A stretch of 64,000 bases of DNA from Rhizomys pruinosus (GCA_009823505.1 VZQC01010425.1:589900-653899), one strand, 5' to 3'; counted from the first letter of the stretch, positions 12,865 through 23,117 are shown. The notes: generated from the sequence alone by a model not told the origin. Numbers and translations are program-made.

Positions 12865-12930
12865 CTTTTTATCGGGTAAGATCATGTAAAATCAGTGATC
12901 TGATCTTACATGATCTTACCCAACAAAAAG
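12865..12930. repeat. Long imperfect hairpin inside the NUMT
   Basis: The core is a perfect 16-bp inverted repeat, gggtaagatcatgtaa (12874-12889) against 12906-12921. It extends inward after one mismatch by five more pairs to a 4-nt tgat loop. It also extends outward through two mismatches to a ct5/a5g pairing at 12865-12870 and 12925-12930. It sits where 12S stops and the D-loop starts. It does not match any mitochondrial segment I recognise. Confidence 0.85.
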
Positions 12931-13750
12931 GGTATTTTGCAGGAGGAGGGATCATCTTGAATAGAAAATGAGGAGTAAAATAAATTATGTCCTAAAGCAT
13001 TATTCCTTCAGGGTATGAGGATAAAGAATATTGGATTAAAAGTCCATCAACATGGTAATTGGCTCTCTCATGCCTTGATAGCTATGCTGAGACACAACAT
13101 CCTAAAAATAAAAAAAAAATGTATGCCACCAGATTGATATTCGTCATGGGCTGAATAGACATTAGTCCATTGAGATGTCTTATTTATGGGAATATATGGG
13201 CAATAATGCATTAAAATGACCCTGAAGTAAGAACCAGATATCTGATAAAGTTTAGAGTGACCCCCAAGTTATATGAGTCCAGAGGGAGAAGATGGGCATA
13301 AGTGGGAAGGCTGGTTTTACATAAGATCAATAGACTCTGTGGAGACAAGAATAATCATATTGTAGAGAAACGATTTAACTAATATGGTGTCTGCCTGATA
13401 GATATGACCTAAATCATTAAATGAATGAAAATCAAGAATACACATGTTTAAAAGGATGTAAAGAGGAATGAAAATGAATATGATTGAATAATGAACTTAT
13501 ATTACCTTTTGATATGCTTGTGTTAAAAGTATGAATATACTGCAATAATTATTATGTAACATATACTGTAAGAATATAATACTTGCTTATATGATAGTGG
13601 TATAAAACTTTATTACTTAAGTGAATATAATGTAATATGTAATATAAGGTTCTAGAGTAATTGTTTATATGCTAGTAGACAAGAATTTAATGTACTTTAT
13701 AAATAAACATAAAGATATAGAAGTACTTTGTTGAATGATAGGTGATTGAA
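12931..13750 (-). pseudogene. Mitochondrial control region (D-loop) remnant (NUMT)
   Basis: The conserved central domain is clear. Plus-strand blocks ctctcatgccttgatagcta (about 13062), tcatgggctgaatagac (about 13144) and tgaccctgaagtaagaacca (about 13218) are complementary to conserved rodent D-loop motifs. The AT-rich part at 13440-13740 corresponds to the termination-associated side near tRNA-Pro. The conserved-sequence-block side next to tRNA-Phe is not found. Confidence 0.85.
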
Positions 13751-13815
13751 GTTTGTAGGGGTAGTATCAGCTTTAGGCGTTGTACGTGAGTGGGTAACTT
13801 TCTTCCTTGATGTCT
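13751..13815 (+). pseudogene. Mitochondrial tRNA-Pro remnant (NUMT)
   Basis: Located between the D-loop and tRNA-Thr. tagtatcagctttaggcgttg resembles the tRNA-Pro anticodon region. The plus-strand orientation agrees with the gene lying on the opposite mitochondrial strand. It is decayed. Confidence 0.6.
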
Positions 13816-13882
13816 TGAGTAGAATTTTTCTTCATTTTTGGTTTACAAGACCAGTGTAAGAGTTTATACTATCATGATATTA
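13816..13882 (-). pseudogene. Mitochondrial tRNA-Thr remnant (NUMT)
   Basis: The plus strand contains ccttgatgtcttgag and ggtttacaagaccagtgta, complements of the tRNA-Thr acceptor end and anticodon arm. It directly abuts the cytb C-terminal end, as in mitochondria. Confidence 0.8.
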
Positions 13883-14942
13883 TGAGTTTTTATGATTTTG
13901 TTTTCTAAAACACAAAATAGTGGTATGAAGATGAGACTAATAAAGACCAGTTCATGTAAGGGTAAATATGTCAGCTATGAGAATTGAGAATAAAGATGGA
14001 TTGAGAGGATGAAATATTAAGCTGCATTGAGAAGAGGTAGGAAGGAATGGGAGGCAGGCAAGGATTAGGATTGATAGGATGAGGGCGAGGATTCTATCAA
14101 CTTTTATTGGGGATTGAGTGGAAGATGGTGGAGGCAAAGAGAAAGTATTATTCTGGTTTAATATATGATGGTGTGTTAATAGGGGAGTAATTGTTGGGGT
14201 TGCCAAGAAGGTCTGGAGAGAAGGGAACAAGGGAGTTAAGAGCTAGGCATTTAGTAACACAGCCTAGAATTTCCTTGTTTGTATAATATGGGTGGAAGGG
14301 AAATTTGTCAGCATCCGAATTTAGTCTCAAGGGACTCTTAGAGCCTGTTTCGTGGAGGAATAAAAGATGGACTGTAACTAAGGCTGTAAGAATGAATGGA
14401 AGAATGAAGTGGAAAGTGAAGAATGGGGTTAGTGTGGCTTTGTCTATGGAAAATCCTCCTCAGATTCATTCAACTGGGGAAGTTCTGATATAGGGGATAG
14501 CAGATAAATGACAGTAGCTCCTCAAAAAGAAATTTGTCCTCATGGGAGGACCTAGCCTATAAATGTTGTGGCTGTAATTGTGACTAGTAGAATATTCCAA
14601 TATTTCAGGCTTCCAGGAAGATATAAGACCCATAGTAGATACCTCTGCCAATATGAAGGAAGAGGCAAATGAAAAATATGGAACATCTGTTGTATGAAAA
14701 TAGCAGATAATTCAACCATAGTTTACATCTCAGCAGATATAAGTCACTGATAACAAGGCGATAGAGTTGTCTGATGTATAGTGTATAGGCAGGAAGAGGT
14801 CTGCAATAATTTTAATGGCTAAGGAGATGACAAGAAGGGAACTACAGTTTCATCATGCTGAGATGGTGGAAGGGGCTGGAAAGTTGATAAAAGACTGATT
14901 AATAATTTTCAGGAATGGGCAGGATTTGCAGCTTTGTCATTG
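13883..14942 (-). pseudogene. Cytochrome b pseudogene (NUMT)
   Basis: In mitochondria, cytochrome b is the Q-cycle subunit of respiratory complex III. Minus-strand frames show cytb hallmarks: the ALILSILILACLPFLP helix with a following SSQCSLIFHPL-like stretch (about 14000-14110), and [12 protein letters not shown] with [16 protein letters not shown] in a neighbouring frame (about 14180-14310). The shift between frames 13952-14230 and 14148-14330 shows a frameshift. The N-terminal half (14330-14942) is recognisable by position only. Mitochondrial codon usage and the breaks make it untranslatable in the nucleus. Confidence 0.88.
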
Positions 14943-15003
14943 GATTTCTATAGTTGAATTACAATGATGATTTTTCATGTCATTTGTCTTAGATAAGTAG
15001 TAT
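14943..15003 (+). pseudogene. Mitochondrial tRNA-Glu remnant (NUMT)
   Basis: tagttgaattacaatgatga followed by tttttcatgtcatttgtc matches the tRNA-Glu D and anticodon arms in position and sequence, between cytb and ND6. The 3' part is eroded. Confidence 0.75.
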
Positions 15004-15410
15004 ATAGAAATAATGTGAAATTTTTTTGTTTTGTTTTAAGTGTGTTTTGGTGGTTAGTTTTGATGGGTTAACAAGCATTCACCAATTTTTGGAGGCTTAG
15101 ATATTATTGTAAGTGATTTTGTTGGATGTGGAGTTGTATTAGTTTATGGGGGTCAGTTTGGGGGTTAATGTTTTAATTTATTTGGGAGGGATGTTGTTAG
15201 TTTTGGGGTATGTCTTTTTTCTATAATATAGGTTTTACAAAGGTTTTGGAGGAGATTCTTGAGTCTTGAGGTTCAAATAGTTTTGATTTTAAGGGTTTTA
15301 ATTGTACGAAGTTTAATAGATGTAGGTTTGATGATTTATCTAGGTAACTTAGAGAAACGAGTTAGTAGTTGAAGTAAATAACAAGGGGGATTGGGTACTG
15401 CTTGAAGGGG
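15004..15410 (+). pseudogene. ND6 pseudogene (NUMT)
   Basis: ND6 is the only protein gene on the mitochondrial light strand, and here it reads on the plus strand, opposite to cytb and ND5, as expected. The sequence is G/T-rich with glycine codons (for example the tttatttgggagggatgttg block near 15177), which is typical of ND6. Stops and indels are present. It overlaps or abuts the ND5 end. Confidence 0.75.
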
Positions 15411-15890
15411 AAAGATTGGGTTGTTAGGGGAGGATGGTTTAGGTGAGGCAGGAATATAACATTGTGTGACTTGGGCTGTGGTTGTTTAAATCCCTCATGG
15501 AAATTAAATGGTAAAAAGTAGAAAATGAGGGTAAGGGTAATAAGAGAAGAGAAGTAAAGTTTAATGAGGCCTTTCTGGTTGGAGGTTGCAATGGAAGCTA
15601 GTGTGTGGGTAGAAGCAATTGTTTTTGGAATAGACTTCTCTAGTCAGATTAAGTCAAGAATATTGGTTGCAAGTTTTTTGGCTAAGTTTTAGGTTTACTG
15701 TGGGAATTAAGGATTGGAAAGTTTGTGGGAAGAAGCCTAGAAGGGAAGAGAATTCATGGCTACAATATTGTGTTTTGGGAATAGACTTAATTAATTCAAG
15801 AATATTGGTTTCATGTTTAGGTTAATTAGGTGGTGGAAGATTTGTGGGAAGAAGACTAGAAGGGAAGAGAATCTGTAGCCACAATATTAT
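15411..15890 (-). pseudogene. ND5 C-terminal pseudogene (NUMT) with internal duplication
   Basis: The complement of about 15548-15590 encodes an NQKGLIKLYF-like stretch, the conserved ND5 carboxyl end, in the correct position after ND6. Beyond about 15630 a 125-140 bp segment is repeated (see 15632-15885). The right end of mitochondrial homology is approximate, because the flank at about 15890 changes to L1 3'UTR-like DNA. Confidence 0.75.
15632..15885. repeat. Diverged tandem duplication in the ND5 part of the NUMT
   Basis: Two adjacent units each contain ggaatagactt...caagaatattggtt and then gtttgtgggaagaag.ctaga followed by agggaagagaat. Unit starts are near 15632 and 15777. They differ by several small indels, so the duplication is old. 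Functional ND5 has no such repeat, so it arose after or during insertion. Confidence 0.75.
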
Positions 15891-16265
15891 GATCAATATT
15901 TCTTCAACTGAAATTTGATTTTGTTACACAATTCTGCAGTACTGTGCTGGGTTTTTGTCTCCCTGAGCTTCCATGGATTTTGTGCATGCCAATACCAATG
16001 CTGTAGGTTGATATGAACAGGGTCCCAGGAGCTTGTAGGATTAATTTCCATTTTGTTTGGCACCACTCTCTGGCTCTTACAATATTTCCACACCTTTTTC
16101 TGCAATATTCCTTGAGACCTAGGACAGTGAATCTGAATATAGGTGACTTGTCCATGGAAAAACACTATGTAGTGTCCTAATCGCCAAAGTTTGGCCATTC
16201 ATGCCCTTTTGAGTTTCTGTCATCCTCTTGCATGGTGGACCTTCCTTAATAAGAGTTAAGAGCTA

Positions 16266-16521
16266 GGGACTGGAGAGATGGCCTAGCGGTTAAGAGCGCC
16301 GACCGTTCTTACAGAGGACCCGGGTTCGATCCCCAGCACCCACATGGCGGCCGAGAACCGTCTGAAACTCCAATTCCAGGAGAACTCCAGTTCCAGGGGA
16401 ATCTGAGACCCTCTTCTGACCTCCGCGGCATTGCACGACACGGGTGCGCAGACTTGCATGCAGACAGTACATTCATACACATACAGAAATAAATAAAATT
16501 AATAAAAAAAATTTAAAAAAA
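16266..16521 (+). mobile_element. B2 SINE, sense, CpG-rich
   Basis: The Pol III A box tggcctagcgg is at 16279-16289, and a perfect B box ggttcgatccc is at 16323-16333. The body carries the internal duplication aactccaattccagg / aactccagttccagg. The tail is A/T-rich. Flanking direct repeats aagagcta are at 16258-16265 and 16522-16529. Most CpGs are intact, so this is one of the youngest-looking SINEs here. Confidence 0.9.
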
Positions 16522-18219
16522 AAGAGCTAATTAATGCCTTCTTGGGTCTCTGTTATATTTTTCATGGGCCTTCTGTGTAAAGGTTGCATTATAGCTGTGT
16601 CACCTAGCCAGGAACAATTCATAGACTATATCTGTGTATGTCCATTTGTGGGACTATGCACTATCTTCATTTGGTGCAAATGATGCTTATTTTTGGATTG
16701 ATGTCTGGGATATTTGTCTGTAAATATAAAGATACTCTTTTGTAGTTACTAAGATATTACCTCAACCCAGGTATATGCCAAACTTGAGGATTTCTCTAAG
16801 CTCTATGATCTCTCTAGTTCTGTGCATCTGGCTATGAGTGTTCCCATAAGTTTCCTCCCAGTGAGTGGGTTTTAGGTCCAATTAGTTAGCCATTGATTTC
16901 CTTCAAGACAACAGTGCTAACATTTCATGAATGTTGTATGCTGTGGTGGACAGTGACATGAATATTTGGTCATAAACCTGGTGTTGGATCATTGATTGAT
17001 ATTCTCTCTTAACACTTGACAGAATGGTCTCCAAATTTATTAGACCTAGCCTTCAGGGTAAGTGGCTTCCAGGTCAATTCCAGTTCCATTGCTCCAACTC
17101 CAGGCTCCATAGCATGCTGTGTCTTCAGCAATAGGGACTTATATTCAGGTTATGGGAGACAATCAAGGTCTGTATCAGTAGGTAGTCTCTTGGACTACCT
17201 TGGTCAATGACTCAAAAGAAGTTTCCTCCTTACTGGTCCTTATTCTTGCTACGTAACCATCTTATTTGTACATAGACAATTGTAGAGATATTGTATGTGA
17301 AACTTGTCAATGGATAATTAATTAATATTCCCTCAGGTCTTTCTTACCCCAGCTAGGCATTATCTCTCCTCCCTCCTCTTAACTGTCTAGCCATCCCTCA
17401 TGTCTTATCCATTTAATGTATCTCATTTTCCCCTTGAAACTTCCAGTCTCCTATGGCCACAGTTCTCTTGGGCTTATTGTCCCCTTTTTTTCTATAACCC
17501 ACCATTGTGACTCCAATTTAAATGCCCTGATTTTATCCATTCCTTCTTTAGAAAGACCTGCCACTTACTAGTCTACTGTCTCAGGTTTCCTCATTCCCTT
17601 TACCTTTTTGGTTCCTTGTCATTTAACTGGTACCGGAATTTACATCAGGATATATACTTACATAAAATAATTTGGTATTAGAATCCACAAATTAGGGACA
17701 ACATATGTTGCTTGTTTTTCTGAATCTGTGTTACTTCACCTAGCATAACATCTTCTAATTTCACATATTTACCAGCAAAGCTCATGATGCCCTCTTTCTT
17801 TACAGCTGAGTATAACTGCATTGTGTAGATGCACCACATTTTGATATCATCAGTTGAGGTACACTTAGGTCATGTCCATCTCTTTGCTATTATGAAAAGA
17901 GTAACAATAAACATGGATATCCACGTTTCTTTGCAAAAGGATGAATCATTTTAGTATGCCATGAAATGTTAAGGCTGGGTCAAATGGTAGGTTCATTTTT
18001 GTCTTTTAAGAGTTCTCCGTACTGCTTTCCCTAAGTTTGCAGGAGCTTACAATCCCATCTGCAGTTGAAGAGCATCCCCCTTTCCACAAAACCTCTCCAG
18101 CATTTGGTATCATTTGTTTTTTTTCATCTTAGCCAGTCTTACAGGGGTAAAAATGACATCCTAAAGTGGTTCTAATTTGCATTTTCCTAATTACTAATTA
18201 TGTTGAACACTTTTGGGGG

Positions 18220-18353
18220 GGTGTTTTTGAAACAAGGTCTCCGTGTAGCCCCAGCTGGCCTGCAACTCACTCTGTAGACCAGGATGGGCTTGAACTCAAA
18301 TATTTGTCTGCCTCTGGGTGCTGGGATTAAAGGCATGATAGTGATACCCGGCC
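18220..18353 (-). mobile_element. B1 SINE in L1
   Basis: Antisense 7SL-derived B1 with the characteristic gtagccccagctggcctg and gtgctgggattaaaggc blocks. The flanking direct repeat atgttgaaca is present on both sides (about 18200 and 18354). Confidence 0.85.
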
Positions 18354-18869
18354 ATGTTGAACAATTTTTAAGACATTTCTTAGCCATCTTTATTTCTTCT
18401 TCTGAGAAATCTTTGTTCTTGTTTTCTTTTAATTCTTTCTCTCTTAAACAGTTAGCATATTCTGTATGCTAAATCTCTGTCAGATGTGTTACTGGTAAAG
18501 ACTTCCTCATACTCTGTGAGTTTTTTTCTACATTTCCTTGTTTTTTTTTTTTTTTTTTTTGCTGTTGTTCTACGGAAGCTTTTTACGGAAGCTTTTTATT
18601 TTGATGAGGTCCCATTGTTGTTTGTTTATCTTAATCTCTGAGGGACTAAATGTCTAATTTAGAAAGTCCTTTTCTAAATCTAGTAGGTTACTGCCATCTT
18701 TTCTTCTAAGGGTTTCAATATCAGGTTGAATGTTGAAGTTGCTGATCCTTTTGGAGGTAACATTTGTACAATGTGAAAGATAAGGGTTTAGATTCATTGT
18801 TCTCCAAGTGCTGTTACAGTTTTGACAGCACCGTTTGCTGAAGATGCTATCTTTCCACCAGGGTTATAG

Positions 18870-19033
18870 AGATAAGCAAGTAAGCAGATACAGGGGTCTG
18901 ATGATTTTCTAGAGGACCCAAGTTTGATTCCCAACACCTATATTAGAGAGTTTGCACCTGTTTGAAACTCCAGCTTTAGGAGATCTGCAGTCTCTAGCCA
19001 CTCGGGCACCTGCAGTCAAATGCCCAATTCCAA

Positions 19034-19074
<41 letters not shown>

Positions 19075-19085
19075 CACACACACAA
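18870..19085 (+). repeat. Degenerate B2-like SINE with (CA)n expansion
   Basis: ttctagaggacccaagtttgattcccaacacc matches the B2/B3 head with a decayed B box, followed by an aactccag block. The tail has grown into a (CA)n run at about 19035-19083. The orthologous SINE in the duplicated segment is at 59487-59695. Confidence 0.7.
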
Positions 19086-19163
19086 TTGATCAAACACAAA
19101 TGTAAAATTAAACATAATAAAAATAGATATTTAAAAACCACCATGATAATATCTTTTGTTGAC

Positions 19164-19309
19164 ATTTTTGAGACAGGGTCTCCCTTTAGTCCCAGCTGGC
19201 CTGGAGCTCACTATGTCGACCAGGCTTTCTTTGAACTCACAGAGATCCTCCTGCTTCTGCCTCCCCCTCCCGAATGCTGGGATTAAAGGTGTGTACCATC
19301 ATGCCCAGC
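19164..19309 (-). mobile_element. B1 SINE
   Basis: Antisense B1. The flanking direct repeat ccatgataatatctt is at about 19141 and 19319. It is not present at the matching point of copy B (about 59765), so it inserted after the duplication or was lost there. Confidence 0.85.
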
Positions 19310-19585
19310 ATGAAAACACCATGATAATATCTTATGTTTGTTCCTTGGTTTCCATGTTAATGTCTAATATACCAAGATTTTTAATATGAATACCAATATT
19401 AGGCAACTAATCATCATTTGTGGCTCCCAAAATGCACTATATGTCTAGAGACATAGCAGCAGCAATGTCATTTAATCATTTTGTAATTGAACATGTCAAT
19501 TAAATACTTGACATTCCATCCTAGGAAGAAAACACTTTGGTTTCTTGTGATAGTTATGAAATGGTTTCAAAATTCTCTTTATTTT

Positions 19586-19728
19586 GGTTTTTTTGAGAAA
19601 GGGTCTCCCTTTAGTCCCAGCTGTCCTCTAGCTCACTATGTAGATCAGGCTGGCCTTGAATTCACAGAAATCCACCTGCCTCTGCCTCCTGAATGCTGGG
19701 ATTAAAGGCATGTGCCACCACACCTGGC
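19586..19728 (-). mobile_element. B1 SINE
   Basis: Antisense B1 with the standard gtctccctttagtcccagct and gctgggattaaaggcatg blocks, followed by a T/G homopolymer stretch at about 19729-19747. Copy B has a B1 at 60219-60360 in the opposite orientation near the matching position, so the two are independent insertions. Confidence 0.85.
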
Positions 19729-20276
19729 TTTTTTTTTGGGGGGGGGGCGTGTCAAAACTCTTAACAGGAAAGTCATTGTCCTGTTTAGGTAATTTGTCGT
19801 CACTGTTTATAACACAAATAATTTGAAAAGTAATGCGTTTTTATATATCATATTTGTGAAATAAAGATGAGACAATAATTACAGATAATGGGATGTTACA
19901 CACTTGGCCCTCAGAGTCATGGAATTATGCCCTATAGATCTACAACATTGTTCTTTGAAAACATGGACATATGAGACCTGAATAATTGAGCCCTAGATAA
20001 CTGAGCTAATGAGAGCTTTGCTTTAAGACCCATGAGATATGGAGACTGCATACATTGGCTTGTGATCTCAGTTAAAATGCTAGTCTATAAGCACCTCTTG
20101 CACCTATGTTCTCAGAAATGTTGGCTCTTCAACACCAGCCCTTGGATTGAGTTATCCATACACAATTGTTGATGTATGATCTTCAATATTCAGGTGAGCT
20201 TTGAAAATTAAAGTGAAGTATATATCTAGAATTTCTTCCTGGGGCTCCATGAGGAGTATAATAAATGAGGAAGATA

Positions 20277-20810
20277 GAAACATGATGGTTAATGTGTCTT
20301 TGAGAGTTTTTGGCTCCATATCTGTCATACCACAGCAACTTTTTTTTTCATACAAAATAGACCCAATATTTTTCTGAGTTTTTGTTTGCTTTATCATATC
20401 CTCTGTACAAGCCCTTTGAGACCTTTTTTAACTTCTTATCAGTTTGATATTCCATCATGTCTACTCAACCCAGAGTTTTTTTGTCTCATTGCTTGGCATC
20501 ATACTTTATACAAGCACAGGGCCGATTCTTCTCCATTGAGAAATACACTCCTTTTTAATCAAATTCAGAATAAAGTACTATGTCATTTTCTATACCTTTG
20601 GCAATAATCTTTGTGGGAGTTTTGAGAGTTCCTTAAGTACTATATGCAACCATGATGCATTAAGTGAATCTAAAATAAAAATCCAGGAGTCTACCAATAA
20701 AATATATCTAGAAGGTTCTTCATACATTCTGAAGTGATTCTGACTGACAACAGTGTTCATGCTTTCAATTTCCTTATTACTTCCTATTTTGCAAAATTGT
20801 TATCAGAAAT
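20277..20810 (+). other. Non-repetitive DNA 5' of the olfactory receptor; probable splice acceptor
   Basis: I see no SINE or LINE here. A pyrimidine-rich stretch followed by gttatcag ends at about 20806, four bases before the start codon. Olfactory receptor coding exons are usually preceded by an intron whose acceptor lies close to the ATG, so this is a plausible 3' splice site. The 5' non-coding exon cannot be located from sequence alone. Confidence 0.4.
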
Positions 20811-21749
20811 ATGGAACTGGAAAACCAAACAGCTGTCACAGAATTCCATCTCCTTGGACTGACAGATGATCGTAAACTTCTGCCTCTGGTCTTCAGCATG
20901 TTCTTGTACATGTACTTTGTCACAGTTCTGGGAAACTTGCTAATCATATCAGCCATCAGCTCTGGCTCTCACCTCCACACACCCATGTACTTCTTCCTTG
21001 CCATTTTCTCCATTAATGATATCTGTTTAAGCACAACCACAATCCCAAAGATGCTGGTAAATATTGAAGCACAGAATGACAGCATCACTTTCATACAGTG
21101 TGTTTCTCAAATGTGCTTTGTGGTCATTTTTGCTGGCATGGAAAATTTTTTGTTGGCTGTGATGGCTTATGATCGCTATGTGGCCATTTGTAATCCTCTG
21201 AGGTACACTGTCACCATGAGCCACTGTTACTGTGTTCTGCTGGTCCTATCCTCACTATTCCTTAGCATTGCAGATGCTCTGCTCCACAGTCTGATGGTGC
21301 TACACTTGTCCTTCTGTCAAGACCTAGAAATCCCCCACTTCTTCTGTGAACTGGACCAGGTTATTAAGCTTGCCTGCTCTGAAACATTTCTTAACAACCT
21401 TCTGATATTTGTTGCAGCATTTGTGCTTGGGGGTGGTCCTGTCTGTGGAATCTTGCTGTCATACATTTACATTGTGTCTTCGGTCTTGAGAATGCCATCC
21501 TCAGGAGGAAAGCAGAAAGCCTTTTCCACCTGTGCCTCTCACCTCTCGGTTGTTTCCTTGTTCTATGGTACAGGTTTGGGTGTGTACATTAGCTCTGCAG
21601 TGACTGATTCTCCCAGAAACACTGCAGTAGCTTCTGTGATGTACACTGTGGTTCCTCCTTTGCTCAACCCATTTATTTATAGCCTAAGGAACAGGGACAT
21701 GAAGGAAGCTTTGAGGAAACTAGTTGGTAGAACAATGTGTCTTATGTGA
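20811..21749 (+). CDS. Class II olfactory receptor, intact, probably family 7-like
   Basis: A 312-residue, intronless G-protein-coupled receptor for odorants, expected in the cilia membrane of olfactory neurons where it couples to Golf. Seen in order: N-glycosylation site NQT at residues 5-7; TM1 GN at 41-42; LHTPMYFFL at 55-63; disulfide Cys97; [10 protein letters not shown] at 118-127; extracellular loop 2 cysteines 169, 179 and 189; SY at 217-218; [10 protein letters not shown] at 236-245; [12 protein letters not shown] at 283-294. Length is typical (about 310). The ATG at 20811 precedes the glycosylation site directly, and no other in-frame Met fits better. The [11 protein letters not shown] segment suggests the OR7 family (inference). 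An AATAAA lies at 22184-22189. No frame breaks, so it is likely functional. Confidence 0.95.
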   Translation: MELENQTAVTEFHLLGLTDDRKLLPLVFSMFLYMYFVTVLGNLLIISAISSGSHLHTPMYFFLAIFSINDICLSTTTIPKMLVNIEAQNDSITFIQCVSQMCFVVIFAGMENFLLAVMAYDRYVAICNPLRYTVTMSHCYCVLLVLSSLFLSIADALLHSLMVLHLSFCQDLEIPHFFCELDQVIKLACSETFLNNLLIFVAAFVLGGGPVCGILLSYIYIVSSVLRMPSSGGKQKAFSTCASHLSVVSLFYGTGLGVYISSAVTDSPRNTAVASVMYTVVPPLLNPFIYSLRNRDMKEALRKLVGRTMCLM

Positions 21750-22744
21750 AATGCCCTTTGCCAGGTAAGTGGGTTTTTAGAAAAATTAAAGTTAAACAAA
21801 TATTATTGAACCAAAATGCCTGACTCCTCTGCCACTACATTTTTCTATAATAATTAAAATGCATTGTAACTTGTTCACTGACTTTAGTTTTGATGATTCT
21901 CATTGTGTATTATGTTCTACCTATCACTTGGTTCTGGGACCACTGATTTTCTATTCTCAATACACAGAGTGGCAGCTTAAATTAGCAATTCTAATGTCAA
22001 AATTTCTCTGTTGATGTCTCTAAAGGATCTGTAGTTGTTAATTTATACAGGATAAGATTACTACTTAAACAAAACTGCCATCTGTGTGATCATATAGTAG
22101 GTGCCCTCAGAAGTACTATTGTAGTTGTTTGGATTCTCAGAAGCTGGAAAGACACTTAATGGAAAACTATTACAATAAGTTACAATAAAACTGCTACAAT
22201 AAGTGTTTCCATTATTTTAAATGTCATCATCAATAATATTTTCTTCATTGGAAAATCTGTGGTTGAATTCATGGAACTTGAACCTGAGCAGTGGATGTGT
22301 CTTCAGTCTAAATACAGACATTAATATTTTTCATTATTATCTTCAAATATAAATATATTGTTTTATTAGAAGTATATCAGTAATAAGAAATACACCATTT
22401 TATATTGAACTGAACATCAGTCTACTCCTTACAATTTCTCCCTACCCTACTGGTTCTCCTAGCACACCCAGGTCTTTACAGAAAATGCACTCATCAAGTT
22501 TTCACAAAACCAAATAAAAAATATACAGGCCTTTCATTCAGTAAACTGATGTTCAACTTAGGCTTAATTATAAGAATAATTCTCTGTTCTGGACTGATTG
22601 CTATGTCTGAAATGCAGGAAAATTCTGGTTCCTTAAAAATTCAACTACATGATAAATACTAAATATTAGTGAGGAGCCAGAGAATTGAGATGAAGGGCCT
22701 TCACTGGATTTTTTTGTGTGTTGACATTATTATTATTATAAATA
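21750..22744. other. Unassigned AT-rich DNA 3' of the olfactory receptor
   Basis: No coding frame or recognisable repeat. It probably contains the receptor 3'UTR; a candidate poly(A) signal aataaa is at 22184-22189. Confidence 0.4.
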
Positions 22745-22890
22745 AAACACTCTATTAAAACACCTTTAGTCCCAACACTTATGGGCAGTGGCAGTGGATC
22801 TCGCTGAGTTCAAACAGCCTGGTCTAAATAGTGATTTCCAGGCCATCTGGCAATATAGAGAGACTCTGTCTCTACAAAAAGACACTAAAA
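22745..22890 (+). mobile_element. Old B1 SINE, sense, degenerate
   Basis: The blocks tttagtcccaacactta, gagttcaaacagcctggtct and gagagactctgtctctac follow B1 order with many substitutions and a missing 5' end. Confidence 0.7.
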
Positions 22891-23117
22891 AGACAAAAAC
22901 AAGATGTCACTAAGAGAATCAGGATGCATATTAATCTTGGAGAAGGATTTTGAACTGAGGTGCCCAGTACTGAAGGGAGGACTCAGTAAGGTCAGGTCTG
23001 TTTCAAAACAGAGTAATCTAGTTTAATAGACTAAGACTTAAGTCCAGGCAATTTATTTAATAAGTTTACTTTTGTAAACTTCTTAAATTAAGGCTTAATG
23101 AAAAGCATCCATATCTA

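Larger units (their letters stand above)
11870..15890 (-). pseudogene. NUMT: nuclear copy of mitochondrial DNA from 16S across the D-loop to ND5
   Basis: On the minus strand the segment reads ND5 3' end - (ND6, opposite strand) - tRNA-Glu - cytb - tRNA-Thr - tRNA-Pro - D-loop - 12S - tRNA-Val - 16S 5' part. This is the vertebrate mitochondrial order, carried across the control region. The most conserved block is the 12S motif around 12713-12748, whose complement contains ctgggattagatacccc. It is too diverged to be contamination: coding parts have stops and frameshifts, and the 12S 5' part, tRNA-Phe and the CSB side of the D-loop are missing. It is an old nuclear insertion with no expected function. 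Confidence 0.93.
15891..18866 (-). mobile_element. L1 LINE, antisense (long 3'UTR plus ORF2 3' part)
   Basis: From about 17690 to 18866 the plus strand is the complement of the ORF2 3' third; gtgttacttcacctagcat near 17728 is the reversed ORF2 end. Before it lies about 1.8 kb that recurs in the same place relative to ORF2 at 53730-55430 and partly at 48290-48880. That recurrence identifies it as this L1 family's long 3'UTR. ORF2 is truncated on the right at about 18866. A B2 (16266-16521) and a B1 (18220-18353) are inserted in it. No poly(A) end was pinned down at 15891. Confidence 0.7.
18866..20276. repeat. Segmental duplication, copy A (olfactory receptor upstream region)
   Basis: The segment aligns by eye, in the same order, with 59478-60903. 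It starts at a degenerate B2-like SINE with a (CA)n run, passes through shared unique DNA (catcatttgtggct near 19412, cctcagaaatgttggctct-like near 20111), and ends at atgaggaagata. This copy continues into the receptor gene 535 bp downstream. Copies differ by substitutions and independent SINE insertions. Confidence 0.8.

Noticed and set aside
13883..14942. A functional cytochrome b gene
   Set aside because: Frameshifts and stops; mitochondrial code would not be read in the nucleus.
19035..19083. (CA)n run as a regulatory element
   Set aside because: Tail expansion of a degenerate SINE, also expanded in the duplicate; no evidence of function.
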